The notes under the pieces: generated by a model
What the model saw: the letters and a program-made list of their open reading frames with translations, nothing else
Database searches by the model: none
Told to the model about the DNA's origin: nothing
Part shown: piece by piece, positions 6,104-14,452 of the stretch
Layout of the letters: each line of letters starts with the position of its first letter
Position numbering within the stretch: position 1 is the first letter of the stretch
Position numbers and translations under genes: made by a program
Origin: Spirochaetaceae bacterium
GTDB lineage: Bacteria > Spirochaetota > Spirochaetia > Treponematales > Treponemataceae
DNA: 14,452 nucleotides
Direction: 5' to 3'
Assembly: GCA_017382775.1 (NCBI GenBank)
Contig: JAFNZQ010000031.1
Span: 1-14,452, forward strand

Positions 6104-7966
6104 TTAGTAAATATCCGAGGATTTATATTGCCGACCGAAGCGACGTTTTTTCTGTCCGCCGTCGTCAAATTTGCCGTGGCGAAATTCGGAATTTCTTTTG
6201 GAACGACGATCGCCGTCAAAACGGACTTTTCGGAAATCACCGTTGTCGTCGAAACGGTTTTTTCTGCCGAATCGTTTTTCGCCACCGGAAGATGACTTGG
6301 CGTCAATGTGGACGTGGGGAAACTGTTTGTCGCGGGAACTAATTCGCAACAATTCGTTAGCCTCGTCCCGAGGCAGGCTGAATAGGGAAAATTTTGCCGC
6401 CATGTCGATTTTGTCCACATGGTGGGCGGGAATTTTAAGTTGTCGAGACAGGAAATCGGCCAAGTCGGATTTCTTGAATCCGTCGCTTTTCCCGATGGAG
6501 ATGTACAGCCGAGTTTGTCCGTCGTCGTCATCATCATCGGCGAATTTACGCCAACCGCCGGCTTTTTTTCCCTCTTCTTCATCGAAACGGGTTACTTTGC
6601 CGTATTGTTCTTTGTTAAGGCGGTGGGAAAAGTCGTTTGCCAACATTGCCGCAATAATTTCCTTGGGAGATGCGGTTTGGCAAAGTTGATCGGCCAATTT
6701 TTCGAATATATCGTCGATTTTTTTCGGTGCTTCTTGGGGAAAATCTTCGAGGGAAGATTCCGTTTCTTGGGGAAAAAATTCCTTCAAAACGTGGATTTTT
6801 TCGGTAAAAAGTCTGTCTCGTTTAACGGATAGAACCTCGTCCACAGTTGGAACTTTGGCTGCTTCCAGTTGACCTTTTGAAGCCCGTAAAAATCGCTGAA
6901 TCCGTTTTCGCTCCGAGGGAGTTACGAAGGTGAACGCCGCGCCTTCACGGCCCGCACGACCCGTCCGTCCGATTCGGTGGATGTAGGTTTCGGTGTCATT
7001 TGGCAGGGAAAAATTTACAACGTGGGTAAGGTTTTCGATGTCAATTCCACGAGCTGCCACATCTGTGGCCACAACAATTTTCGTTTTACGTCGCTTGAAG
7101 CGTTGCAGGATTTTTTCCCGCTGACTTTGCACAATGTCTCCGTGGAGAGAAACGGCTTCGTATCCCCGTTCGTCCAAGGCCTTTGCCACGGTATCGGCAT
7201 CCACCTTGGTTTGAGTGAAAACAATTCCGTAAAAATCCGGCGAAATATCAATAAGTCTCATAAGGGCGGCGATTTTCTCACTTTCTTTCACCACCCAGTA
7301 CTTTTGGGTTGTTAAAACGGGAATTTCCGATGAGACCGTTTCTTCCACAATTTTGTAGTCGCCCATGAATTTTTCCGCAGTTCGGATTATTTCTCGGGGC
7401 ATTGTGGCGGAAAAAAGAAGGACGCGAGCAGATTTGTTCACATTTTCGAAAATTTCTTCAATGTCGTCGATGAAGCCCATGTCCAACATTTCGTCGGCTT
7501 CGTCCAGTATGAAAAACTCAACTTGGGAAACATCCAAGGTTCCGCGGTTCAAATGGTCTTGCACCCGTCCCGGAGTTCCCACAACGATTTCCACACCACG
7601 GCGTAATGCCATGAGTTGTTCTCGCATTCCGGCGCCACCGTAAACGGCTTGCAACCGAGGATACCGTCCCTCGGTGAAGGACTCGATTTCTTCCTTTACC
7701 TGTAAGGCCAATTCCCGTGTGGGAGTAAGAACCAAGGCCTGAACGTGTCCTTTGTCTTCGGAAATTTTTTCCACCAAGGGCAGACCGAAAGCGGCCGTTT
7801 TCCCTGTTCCTGTTCGTGCACGAGCTATAACGTGCACGTTTTCTTCCAACAGCAGGGGTATGGTCAGTTTTTGTATGGGGGAGGGTTCAATAAACCCCTT
7901 CCGCTTAATTGCTTCCAGGGCTTTTTCGGATAACCCCAACTGTGAAAATAAATTGTCTTCTTTCAT
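6104..7966 (-). CDS. DEAD-box ATP-dependent RNA helicase with DbpA-type RNA-binding domain
   Basis: A 620-residue RNA helicase. The Q motif is around 26-33, motif I ARTGTGKT (50-57), Ia PTRELALQ (82-89), Ib TPGR (131-134), II DEAD (155-158), III SAT (186-188), V VATDVAARGIDI (299-310) and VI YIHRIGRTGRAG (328-339). A linker follows, then an acidic run of six aspartates (about 477-482) and a DbpA-like RNA-recognition fold starting at TRLYISIGK (485-493) up to about 555. The last 60 residues are rich in Arg, Lys, Gly and Asp. This layout fits the DeaD/CshA/DbpA group, which remodel rRNA and mRNA, often in the cold or in ribosome assembly. AAAGAG sits six bases before the ATG. It lies 25 bp after the chemoreceptor gene with no visible terminator. 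Confidence 0.95.
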   Translation of the reverse strand: MKEDNLFSQLGLSEKALEAIKRKGFIEPSPIQKLTIPLLLEENVHVIARARTGTGKTAAFGLPLVEKISEDKGHVQALVLTPTRELALQVKEEIESFTEGRYPRLQAVYGGAGMREQLMALRRGVEIVVGTPGRVQDHLNRGTLDVSQVEFFILDEADEMLDMGFIDDIEEIFENVNKSARVLLFSATMPREIIRTAEKFMGDYKIVEETVSSEIPVLTTQKYWVVKESEKIAALMRLIDISPDFYGIVFTQTKVDADTVAKALDERGYEAVSLHGDIVQSQREKILQRFKRRKTKIVVATDVAARGIDIENLTHVVNFSLPNDTETYIHRIGRTGRAGREGAAFTFVTPSERKRIQRFLRASKGQLEAAKVPTVDEVLSVKRDRLFTEKIHVLKEFFPQETESSLEDFPQEAPKKIDDIFEKLADQLCQTASPKEIIAAMLANDFSHRLNKEQYGKVTRFDEEEGKKAGGWRKFADDDDDDGQTRLYISIGKSDGFKKSDLADFLSRQLKIPAHHVDKIDMAAKFSLFSLPRDEANELLRISSRDKQFPHVHIDAKSSSGGEKRFGRKNRFDDNGDFRKVRFDGDRRSKRNSEFRHGKFDDGGQKKRRFGRQYKSSDIY

Positions 7967-7991
7967 AAAAATCTCTTTGCTGTGAAATCGA

Positions 7992-10115
7992 TTACTCGAA
8001 TTTCAGCCTTTCCACTCCGCGTTTGAGGGTGTCGGTTCTATTCTGTGTGTTCGTTGCTATTGATGAAAGGCTATTGACGGAGTCAATAACGTTGTTACAG
8101 TTTCCGTCCATGCTGTTTACGGATTTCTCAATAACAGACATTGTTGCCACCAGTTCATCCGCCAATTTTCGCAGACTTTCGGATGATAGATGGATATTGT
8201 CCGTACGTTCACTAACCTTTCCTTCAATTCGTTGCATATCGGCAAAGTTTTCGCTCATGTGCTGGTTGGCGATGGTTTGCTCGTTCATGGCGTTTTGGAT
8301 TTCGGTCTGCAACACGGAAACGTGGTCGATGGAGACCTTTACGTCGTGGAACGCTGATGAAACCTGTTTGGATGAACGAACCAAAACTTGAACGCCGTTT
8401 ACCAATTCCAAAAGGCTTGTGGAACTCATCTTTGTTTGGTCGGCTGTGTCTTCCGCAAGTTTTCGAATTTCGTCGGCAACAACGGAGAAGCCCATACCGG
8501 CCTCACCGGCGTGAGCGGCCTCAATGGCGGCGTTCATAGCCAAAAGGTTGGTTTGAGTGGCAATGTTTTCGATAATTTCGTTTGCTTCACTCATTCCGCT
8601 GGACTTCTGTTCAATCTCATGAACTTGAACCTGCATATCCCGAGCCAAAACGTCTCCGTTTTCCGTAAGTTCCGCAAGGGATTCAAAAAGGGTTCCGCTC
8701 TTATGCAAACTGTCTCGTATGGAGGCAATACTGGCAATAACCTCTTCCGTGGCGGCGGAGCTGTCATTCAAGCTGGAAGATTGCTCTTGCACCTGGGAAT
8801 TAAGCAATTCCACATCGGAACTGATGTTTTCAATTTTGGAATAAATGTCTTTAACCATTTCGTCGTGGGATGTAACCTGGGTTTTCACACTGCGCATGTT
8901 TTCGGTTATTTGTGACATGGCCTTTTCGGTTGCGGACATATCATCGGTGAGTTTGTGTGAGTCGGTGAAAAGCAAGTTTGCTGTTGAAGAAACCTGGGCG
9001 ATAATGTCTCGCATTCCTCGAACAAAGGTGTTAAAGTTTTGTGCAATTTCACCCAATTCATCTTTGCTGTTCAGGTTCATGTTTACAAGGAGGTTTCCTT
9101 CACCCAATTTGGTAAATTCAATACGCAACTTGTCCAGAGGATTCAAAATCACTCTGAAAACGAAAATGTTTATTACAAGCATTACTATGATAATCATGAC
9201 ACAGAAAAGGGCAATTGCGTAGAACAACGGTTGTTCCAGCACCTTGGCACGATCCCGTTCCACCATCATGATACGCCAAGAGGTGTGACGTTCCCGTGTT
9301 ACTCCGACTACCCATCGATCGTTGATGGAGTAGGAAAAAGGCACAATGATGGTACCGGTTTGTGACGGATCAAGGGCCTCGGTAAGTTCGGGGTGACGGG
9401 GAAGAACGTCGTAAATGCTTTTTGTGTCGGTGAAGTAAGTTCGGTCGGGACCACAAATGATTTTTCCATGGTTGTCAAAGAAGTACATATCGTGATCCGC
9501 ATTTTGGTCGTTGAGAAATTTTTCGTAAAAGTCGTTTATAACGATTTCGGTTCCCAAAAGTCCCACAACATTGGTACCTTCATGGCAAATGAAAATAATT
9601 TGCAGGCGAATTTCACCGTTTTCTTGGTTGAATTTCAGACTTGTGAGATATTCTTGCCGACTTTCAAGTGCCTCGTCAAGTTTGCTAGCCATGGTGGAAT
9701 CCATGGAGCGTGTGGTGAGACCGCGTTGAGAATAATGTCGATAAACCCTATCTTCTTTACTTATAAAAAAACAAAATTTAAGAGGCAAAAAGGCGGAAGC
9801 ACTTTGAATAACGAACATTCCCGCTTGCTCTTTTGCGGCGTTTGTGGGATCGGCGAGAAAGCTCGTTACATCGGGAGCGTTGGCCATTACGCGACTGAGA
9901 CTTACGGCCGATGCGATGAAGGAATCAAATTCCGCTTCCATGTGGTCGACACTGACGGGGATGGATGCCATTAAGGAAGTACGGCTGTCTTCTCTAAGCT
10001 GACGGATTGCAACAAAAACACAAATTCCCATGGTTAAAACAAGTCCTACGGATGAGATAAGACTGAATTTAGCCTTCAAATTCATTACCTTTAAATTCAT
10101 GCCAATAAACTTCAT
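7992..10115 (-). CDS. Methyl-accepting chemotaxis protein with extracytoplasmic sensor domain
   Basis: A 707-residue transmembrane chemoreceptor. One membrane helix lies at about 17-38, an extracytoplasmic sensor of about 255 residues follows (probably dCache-like, judged from length and from patterns such as [13 protein letters not shown] and [14 protein letters not shown]), and a second helix lies at about 297-321. A HAMP domain (about 320-375) leads to a long coiled-coil signalling domain. The conserved kinase-control tip is around 518-551, including [16 protein letters not shown] and [31 protein letters not shown] (about 443-459) looks like a methylation helix. There is no C-terminal pentapeptide tether. 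AGGAG stands six bases before ATG 10115, ahead of two further in-frame ATGs. Ligand unknown. No other chemotaxis gene is present, so it is an orphan receptor that implies a motile host. Confidence 0.95.
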   Translation of the reverse strand: MKFIGMNLKVMNLKAKFSLISSVGLVLTMGICVFVAIRQLREDSRTSLMASIPVSVDHMEAEFDSFIASAVSLSRVMANAPDVTSFLADPTNAAKEQAGMFVIQSASAFLPLKFCFFISKEDRVYRHYSQRGLTTRSMDSTMASKLDEALESRQEYLTSLKFNQENGEIRLQIIFICHEGTNVVGLLGTEIVINDFYEKFLNDQNADHDMYFFDNHGKIICGPDRTYFTDTKSIYDVLPRHPELTEALDPSQTGTIIVPFSYSINDRWVVGVTRERHTSWRIMMVERDRAKVLEQPLFYAIALFCVMIIIVMLVINIFVFRVILNPLDKLRIEFTKLGEGNLLVNMNLNSKDELGEIAQNFNTFVRGMRDIIAQVSSTANLLFTDSHKLTDDMSATEKAMSQITENMRSVKTQVTSHDEMVKDIYSKIENISSDVELLNSQVQEQSSSLNDSSAATEEVIASIASIRDSLHKSGTLFESLAELTENGDVLARDMQVQVHEIEQKSSGMSEANEIIENIATQTNLLAMNAAIEAAHAGEAGMGFSVVADEIRKLAEDTADQTKMSSTSLLELVNGVQVLVRSSKQVSSAFHDVKVSIDHVSVLQTEIQNAMNEQTIANQHMSENFADMQRIEGKVSERTDNIHLSSESLRKLADELVATMSVIEKSVNSMDGNCNNVIDSVNSLSSIATNTQNRTDTLKRGVERLKFE

Positions 10116-10165
10116 GCAGCTCTCCTAATTTGCGAAAATTCTTTTTGGTAAACTTTCACGGAATA

Positions 10166-10194
10166 ATTTTATCACAATAACACTTTTTTGTCAA
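10166..10194 (-). promoter_or_regulatory. Strong sigma-A type promoter for the chemoreceptor gene
   Basis: Read on the minus strand, a perfect TTGACA (10189-10194) is followed by exactly 17 bases and then TAAAAT (10166-10171). A TG one base before the -10 box makes it an extended -10 as well. Transcription would start near 10159 and leave a leader of about 45 bases before the ATG at 10115. It is a housekeeping-type promoter, not the sigma-28 type often seen for motility genes. It probably also drives the helicase and alcohol dehydrogenase genes. Confidence 0.85.
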
Positions 10195-10205
10195 GTCGAT
10201 TTTTA

Positions 10206-10220
10206 AAATATGTCATATTT
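10206..10220. promoter_or_regulatory. 7-1-7 palindrome upstream of the chemoreceptor promoter (candidate operator)
   Basis: AAATATG-T-CATATTT is a perfect inverted repeat with a single central base, ending 11 bp upstream of the -35 box. Dimeric regulators of several families bind such sites, and Fur-family boxes share the 7-1-7 layout. A direct repeat ATTTAGT (10217-10223 and 10230-10236) adjoins it. The regulator is not identifiable and the AT-rich context makes chance possible. Confidence 0.4.
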
Positions 10221-10265
10221 AGTATCGGAATTTAGTGATTTTATCCATATATTTTTTTGAAAAAT

Positions 10266-13200
10266 TTATGGGAAAATTTTTTCTTCCCCTTGGGGATTTC
10301 TCACGAAAAAGAGACTGACTTTGGCGGTTTTTCCGAAAAGGGCTTCGGCGGCAGCTTTGTAAATGGCCATTTGGGAAAAATGCCGTGAACTGTCGGGAAG
10401 CAAATCGGTTTTGAAGTCAACCACTTGCACAAAGTCGGGAAATTCAGCCAGTAAATCGAAAGTTCCTTTTACGAAGATGGGCCTTTCACCTTGGGGCAAG
10501 AAAAGGCGGAAGGAAAATTCCGTTTTTACCTTTTCCGACGGTAACGATAGGATTTTTTCGCATAAGGGGCTTTTCAAAAAGTTGGTTGCGAAATCCTTTG
10601 CCTGGGCTAAAATTTTTTCTTGGTGCTTATGGGTTCGAATTGGGGAAATCAATTTTTCGTATTCCAACCGATAGAAACCGTGGGTTTTATCTAAATCCGG
10701 GATTTGTCCGCCGTTTTGGATTGCCACTTCGATTAAAAGGTGAACCAAGGTTCCGAATTTGTCGTGGGAAAAGCCCCACTGTGTCAGTTCTTCCAAAAGG
10801 GAATCCGTTGGAGCGGTGGCGGTTTCCGAAGGCTTTTTCGGCGGAACTTGTTGCAATAAAGGCAAAATCAGAGCCTTTGCTTCTTCGGAAGAGGCGTTTA
10901 CATGGGTAAAATGGTTTTGTTCCGAATTTTCTTCGGGAAATCTCGGGCATTTGTACCTTGGGGAAGAAGGTTGAGAAAGGGATGTTGGCGTATCCTTTCC
11001 GGTTTCTTCGATTATTTCGAAGCAGCCGTCTTCCGGGTTTTCCAAAATGGGATTCAACAGTTTTTGAAATCCGACCTTTGCTTCCGCCGTGGTTGTCAGG
11101 AAAATTTCATTTTCGGCACGAGTCATGGCCACGTAGAGTATTCGTCGCAATTCGGCTTCGTCTTGGGCATTGATATCGGCATTTTGTGCGTAACGGAAAT
11201 AGTTGTGATTTGTGCTTTCACCGGAGCCTACTACCTTGGGGTGGAGTGGCAAGTTCAATGTGACTCCAAAGGTTTCATCGAAGAAGAGAAAATCGGTGTC
11301 GGGTGACAGTCTTGCTCCACAATAGGGAATGAAAACATTTTTGAATTGCAAACCCTTGCTTTTGTGAATGCTCATTATTTGGACGCCTTCTTCCCCTTGG
11401 GTTGGAATGTTGGGGTTTTCCAAAGTTTCGCCGGCGGCAATTTTTTTGCTCAAACTGTCCACAAAAACGGACAGGTTTTCGCCTTTTTCGTCGGAAATAC
11501 GGGCAAGTTCAAACAAATAGTCGTAATACACGACTAATTGGGAAGCATTATTGTGGTGAATAAGGTGGAAGTAACCGCAATTAAACCACAAAAAGGTTAT
11601 GATTTGGGCATTGGTTTTTGTGTTGGCCATGGATGCGACTTGTTTTACCAAGGAATTGGCTTCATCCGGTTTTGAGGAATGGCATTCTCCGTGGAGAAAG
11701 TCGAAAATTTCCTCTTTGTTCATGGCAATGAATGGACTTGCCAACACGGCCACGAAGGATTTTTTGTCTGCAGGATAAACGGCGCTTCGCAGAACGTTGT
11801 AAATGTCATTTATGGGAGCATCAAGGTAAAATCCCTTTAATTTGTCGAAGGATGCGGGAATTTTCCGTCGGCGTAAGGCCATTTCGATTTCTGCTTGGTG
11901 GGTGGAACTGCGTAAAAGTACGGCAAAATCGGAAAAGGCTGCCTTTGGGTTTGCGGCCATTATTTCGGAAATTTTTTCTCCGATAAATTCGGCTTCGTCT
12001 GTGTAACCGCTGCCTTTTTCAAACTGATGAAAATGCACTTTCGGTCGGGAAAAATCCGGAATTATGGGATTTCCGTCTTTGTCGGCGGTTTTTGCCTGTA
12101 AGGGAAAATAGGTGGCTTCGTAGTCGGGCAGGTTTTCTCCGCAAAGGAAAATTCCCCGTCCCGGTTGCACCGGTGGCGGATTTTTACAGTCATTTGCGTT
12201 CGTCATTTTCGCACAACCGCCAAAAATGCGGTTAAAGGCGGAAATTAAGGGCGGATCGGACCGATAATTTATTTCCAAATTTATGGCCGGCGAAAACATT
12301 TTTTCCAAATTACGGAAAACGCTGACGTCCGCATCACGGAAACGGTAGATGGACTGTTTTTCGTCTCCTACGAAAAATAATTTATCTTCGGAAAGGTTTT
12401 CTTTTTCGGCGAATTTGTCGTCAATGGGATTGGCGGGATTTTTTTGGCTCAAAAGGAAAAGCAGGTCGCGGTTTTTTTTGTTGTTGTCTTGGAATTCGTC
12501 AATCATTATTTTGTCGAATTTATCCGTTTCTTCTCGACGAAGATCGACATTGTTTTTCAACGCCTCAATGGCTAAATCCAGTACATCGGAGAAAGAAAGA
12601 AGCCGACTTCGGCGTTTTAAGGTGTTGACTTCTTCCTGAAATTCGTCCAAAACCGCGAAAAGGTCTTGCAAAAAGGGTGCTTTGAAGGCAAAATCCAAAA
12701 TTCGTTGCAAATTTTCCCGAAGTTCCGGAATTTGGGGCTGTTTTGAGTTTTTTCTTATTTGCAAAAGGGCTGACAAAAAGTTCGTTAATTCGGCGGATGG
12801 TTCACAGCGGAAAAAATCTTCCGAGGTTTCGGGCAGGTTTTCGGGGAGATTCACCTCGTTTGCCTTTAAACTTTCCATGGTTTCGGTGAAGGCCTTCCAC
12901 AAATATGCCTTTTGCGGTTCAAAATCCTCGGAAAAATTTCGGCAATGGGTGAGGCTGACTTTTTCCGCGAAAATGGGAACGAATAAGTTTTTTGCCAAGG
13001 ACTCCAATGGCTTCCGATACAGTAAAAATTCCATTGATTTGGAAGTTCGATGCTTGAAAATAAACAGTTTCGCCGCCTCTTCGATTTTCTTTGCCAAAAG
13101 GGAGCCGTCATCGGTGGCAAAATCCGGCGGAATTCCGTAATCGAAACAGGCTTTTCGGGCAATTTTGCCGCAATAGGAGTCGAAGGTCATTATGGCGGCG

Positions 13201-13514
13201 TTGGTGAAATTGTCAATGGCCTCTTGGGCGGCATTCCGTATGTCTTGAGAATCGTCGCTTTCCGCAATTTCCTTTAAGGTGGAATGGATGCGAGCCTTCA
13301 TTTCTGCGGTTGCTTTGTTGGTGAAAGTTAGTGTGAGAATTCGTTCCACGGGAATTTTGTCTTTCACAACCAATTTGGCAAAGCGTGTTGCGATTACAGA
13401 AGTTTTTCCCGATCCGGCACCGGCGGAAATTACGCTGTTTTTCGTTACGTTTACCGCGGATTGTTGCTTTTCGTTTAATTCGTTGTAAAAATCGATGTAG
13501 CGACGATTAGCCAT
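10266..13514 (-). CDS. addA: AddA-like UvrD/Rep helicase with C-terminal RecB-family nuclease
   Basis: A 1082-residue superfamily 1 helicase-nuclease that would process double-strand DNA ends for recombination. Helicase motifs: Walker A SAGAGSGKTS (30-39), Ia TLTFTNKATAEM (61-72), II MIDEFQDNN (337-345), III GDEKQSIYRFRDAD (383-396), IV EINYRSD (414-420), V IMSIHKSKGLQFKNV (713-727) and VI LYVAMTRAENE (793-803). The C-terminal nuclease has GTLVHLLIE (921-929, H925), GTFDLL (D1020), VDFKTD (D1033, K1035) and QMAIY (Q1048, Y1052), so both activities look intact. It is somewhat short for AddA, often about 1200 residues. AAGGAG lies six bases before the ATG. Its start overlaps the upstream nuclease gene by 8 bp, as in addB-addA operons. 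Confidence 0.9.
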   Translation of the reverse strand: MANRRYIDFYNELNEKQQSAVNVTKNSVISAGAGSGKTSVIATRFAKLVVKDKIPVERILTLTFTNKATAEMKARIHSTLKEIAESDDSQDIRNAAQEAIDNFTNAAIMTFDSYCGKIARKACFDYGIPPDFATDDGSLLAKKIEEAAKLFIFKHRTSKSMEFLLYRKPLESLAKNLFVPIFAEKVSLTHCRNFSEDFEPQKAYLWKAFTETMESLKANEVNLPENLPETSEDFFRCEPSAELTNFLSALLQIRKNSKQPQIPELRENLQRILDFAFKAPFLQDLFAVLDEFQEEVNTLKRRSRLLSFSDVLDLAIEALKNNVDLRREETDKFDKIMIDEFQDNNKKNRDLLFLLSQKNPANPIDDKFAEKENLSEDKLFFVGDEKQSIYRFRDADVSVFRNLEKMFSPAINLEINYRSDPPLISAFNRIFGGCAKMTNANDCKNPPPVQPGRGIFLCGENLPDYEATYFPLQAKTADKDGNPIIPDFSRPKVHFHQFEKGSGYTDEAEFIGEKISEIMAANPKAAFSDFAVLLRSSTHQAEIEMALRRRKIPASFDKLKGFYLDAPINDIYNVLRSAVYPADKKSFVAVLASPFIAMNKEEIFDFLHGECHSSKPDEANSLVKQVASMANTKTNAQIITFLWFNCGYFHLIHHNNASQLVVYYDYLFELARISDEKGENLSVFVDSLSKKIAAGETLENPNIPTQGEEGVQIMSIHKSKGLQFKNVFIPYCGARLSPDTDFLFFDETFGVTLNLPLHPKVVGSGESTNHNYFRYAQNADINAQDEAELRRILYVAMTRAENEIFLTTTAEAKVGFQKLLNPILENPEDGCFEIIEETGKDTPTSLSQPSSPRYKCPRFPEENSEQNHFTHVNASSEEAKALILPLLQQVPPKKPSETATAPTDSLLEELTQWGFSHDKFGTLVHLLIEVAIQNGGQIPDLDKTHGFYRLEYEKLISPIRTHKHQEKILAQAKDFATNFLKSPLCEKILSLPSEKVKTEFSFRLFLPQGERPIFVKGTFDLLAEFPDFVQVVDFKTDLLPDSSRHFSQMAIYKAAAEALFGKTAKVSLFFVRNPQGEEKIFP

Positions 13515-14452
13515 TTTCGTCTCCTTTTTGAAAATTCAGTTTTCCCAAAAAGGATTTGTCGTCATTGTTGGGCGGCATTTCGGTTGCCAAGGAATAACAG
13601 GTGCGACAAATATATTTGAAAGAGCAGTTTTGGCAGTTTTTTTGCTCAATGGGGTATTCCGATGAGGCTGTAAAATCGCCATTTTCCACATCATTTTTGA
13701 ATTGACGGGCAAAGAGACGAAAAATTTCCTTGGCATTTAAAAATTCTTCTTCCTTTTTGCTTTTTTCCGGCTCGGCACTCATGACTCGTTGGTTTTTGAA
13801 CTTTTTCAAAGGGAAAAAGTCGATTAAAGCCACGCGGGATGAATCATAATTTTTGGTGATTAACTCGTCGTAGGCCGTCATTTGAAAATTGGTGGGCAAT
13901 TCGTCATTTTCGACAAGGCAACTTTTTGCGGCAGGCGCTTCTCCTCGTTTGAAATCGATTATTCCGAAAACATTTTCGTCCAAAAGCAGAACGCAGTCAA
14001 TTCGTCCGTTTATGAAAATGTCTTCGTTGCCGATTTGGCAAAAATCATTGTCGCAATTATTACCGAAAGACATTTCCGAGGAAAAAACGGAAAAATCTCC
14101 GTAGGTTTTCAAAAAAACTTCGGAAAATCGGGTGGCGAAAATTTCGTATTCCCGTCGTTGGGAAAGAATCATTTCCACCTCGTTGATGGTTTTGAAAATT
14201 TCGTTGTTTTGAGGTCGTTCTTCCGTAAATTCCCCGTCGGGATTTTGGCGGTAAAAAGTGTCGCGACGGTTTTTGTATTCATTTTCTTGGGTTTTATAGG
14301 TTTCCAGTTGAGAAAAGGCTTGATTTAGGGCATTTTCCACAGCTAATTTTCGTTCTCGGTCAGGAATTTCACGGATTTTCCGAAAACCATTTTCTTCACA
14401 GCGAAGATTTTTCAAAAAATGGTCTATTATCAAATGTTTGAATGAGCCATCG
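13507..14452 (-). CDS. addB: PD-(D/E)XK nuclease with cysteine cluster, AddB-like C-terminal part (5' end outside window)
   Basis: The frame is open to the right edge and the first available start (TTG at 14433) has no ribosome binding site, so the gene very likely begins outside. About 314 residues are visible. Nuclease motifs, numbered from that TTG, are SSEMSFG (E120), GRIDCVLL (D146), IIDFKRG (D160, K162) and FQMTAYDE (Q184, Y188). Near the end CQNCSFKYICRTC supplies cysteines at 267, 270, 276 and 279; the first three have the C-x2-C-x5-C spacing of the iron-sulphur staple in AddB nucleases. The gene overlaps the AddA-like gene by 8 bp. Known AddAB pairs are ordered addB then addA. A smaller Cas4/RecB-like stand-alone nuclease cannot be ruled out without the N-terminal part. 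Confidence 0.75.
   Translation of the reverse strand, partial: DGSFKHLIIDHFLKNLRCEENGFRKIREIPDRERKLAVENALNQAFSQLETYKTQENEYKNRRDTFYRQNPDGEFTEERPQNNEIFKTINEVEMILSQRREYEIFATRFSEVFLKTYGDFSVFSSEMSFGNNCDNDFCQIGNEDIFINGRIDCVLLLDENVFGIIDFKRGEAPAAKSCLVENDELPTNFQMTAYDELITKNYDSSRVALIDFFPLKKFKNQRVMSAEPEKSKKEEEFLNAKEIFRLFARQFKNDVENGDFTASSEYPIEQKNCQNCSFKYICRTCYSLATEMPPNNDDKSFLGKLNFQKGDENG

Noticed and set aside
6520..6540. Triplet repeat encoding a run of aspartates in the RNA helicase
   Set aside because: A short in-frame acidic linker between domains is common in DEAD-box proteins and needs no repeat-element explanation, though its length could vary between strains.
8388..8915. Long open frame antisense to the chemoreceptor gene
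   Set aside because: It lies entirely opposite a strongly conserved coding sequence, shows no recognisable domain, and has low-complexity composition typical of shadow frames. Similar antisense frames opposite the helicase, alcohol dehydrogenase and AddA-like genes were dismissed for the same reason.
10261..10280. AAAATTT/AAATTTT inverted repeat at the end of the AddA-like gene as terminator
   Set aside because: The stem contains only A-T pairs, overlaps the stop codon, and is not followed by a T run on the transcribed strand. It is expected by chance in such AT-rich sequence.
14431..14433. TTG start codon for the cysteine-cluster nuclease
   Set aside because: No ribosome binding site precedes it and the frame continues open to the window edge, so truncation by the window is more likely than a real start.
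1..14452. Defence island, prophage, transposon or CRISPR system
   Set aside because: No transposase, integrase, phage structural gene, toxin-antitoxin pair or regularly spaced repeats are visible. The AddAB-like pair is a housekeeping repair system rather than evidence for a defence island.

Overview
The window is chromosomal housekeeping and metabolic DNA from a moderately AT-rich bacterium. Near-perfect AAGGAG ribosome binding sites, sigma-A type promoters (one TTGACA-17 bp-TAAAAT), tightly overlapping genes, a ThiN/CytX thiamine salvage cluster and an AddAB-type nuclease point to a Bacillota lineage (Clostridia or Negativicutes-like). I cannot name a genus. I see no phage, transposase, CRISPR, tRNA or rRNA.

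Left part, plus strand (1-3628): a compact thiamine salvage operon. In order it holds the 3' end of thiE, a HAD phosphatase, thiD, the NCS1 transporter cytX and thiN; gene borders overlap or lie within about 10 bp. Together they would import hydroxymethylpyrimidine (HMP; CytX), phosphorylate it (ThiD), couple it to the thiazole phosphate (ThiE), and turn free thiamine into the diphosphate (ThiN). ThiN acts on thiamine, not thiamine monophosphate, so the HAD protein is a good candidate for the missing monophosphatase. A separately promoted nucleoside hydrolase gene (3746-4741) follows.

Middle (4742-4895): a convergent intergenic stretch with a dense cluster of inverted repeats, including two mutually exclusive pairings. 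It looks like a bidirectional termination region and/or a dispersed palindromic repeat.

Right part, minus strand (reading 14452 to 4896): an AddB-like PD-(D/E)XK nuclease cut by the window edge overlaps an AddA-like helicase-nuclease, a likely double-strand-break repair pair. After a 150 bp gap with a strong promoter and a 7-1-7 palindrome come a methyl-accepting chemotaxis protein, a DEAD-box RNA helicase with a DbpA-type RNA-binding domain, and an iron-dependent alcohol dehydrogenase. Only 25 and 17 bp separate these three, so they may share a transcript.

No clearly novel multi-gene system is evident. The most checkable points are the HAD enzyme as thiamine monophosphatase, the hairpin cluster at 4763-4881, and the operator-like palindrome above the chemoreceptor promoter.
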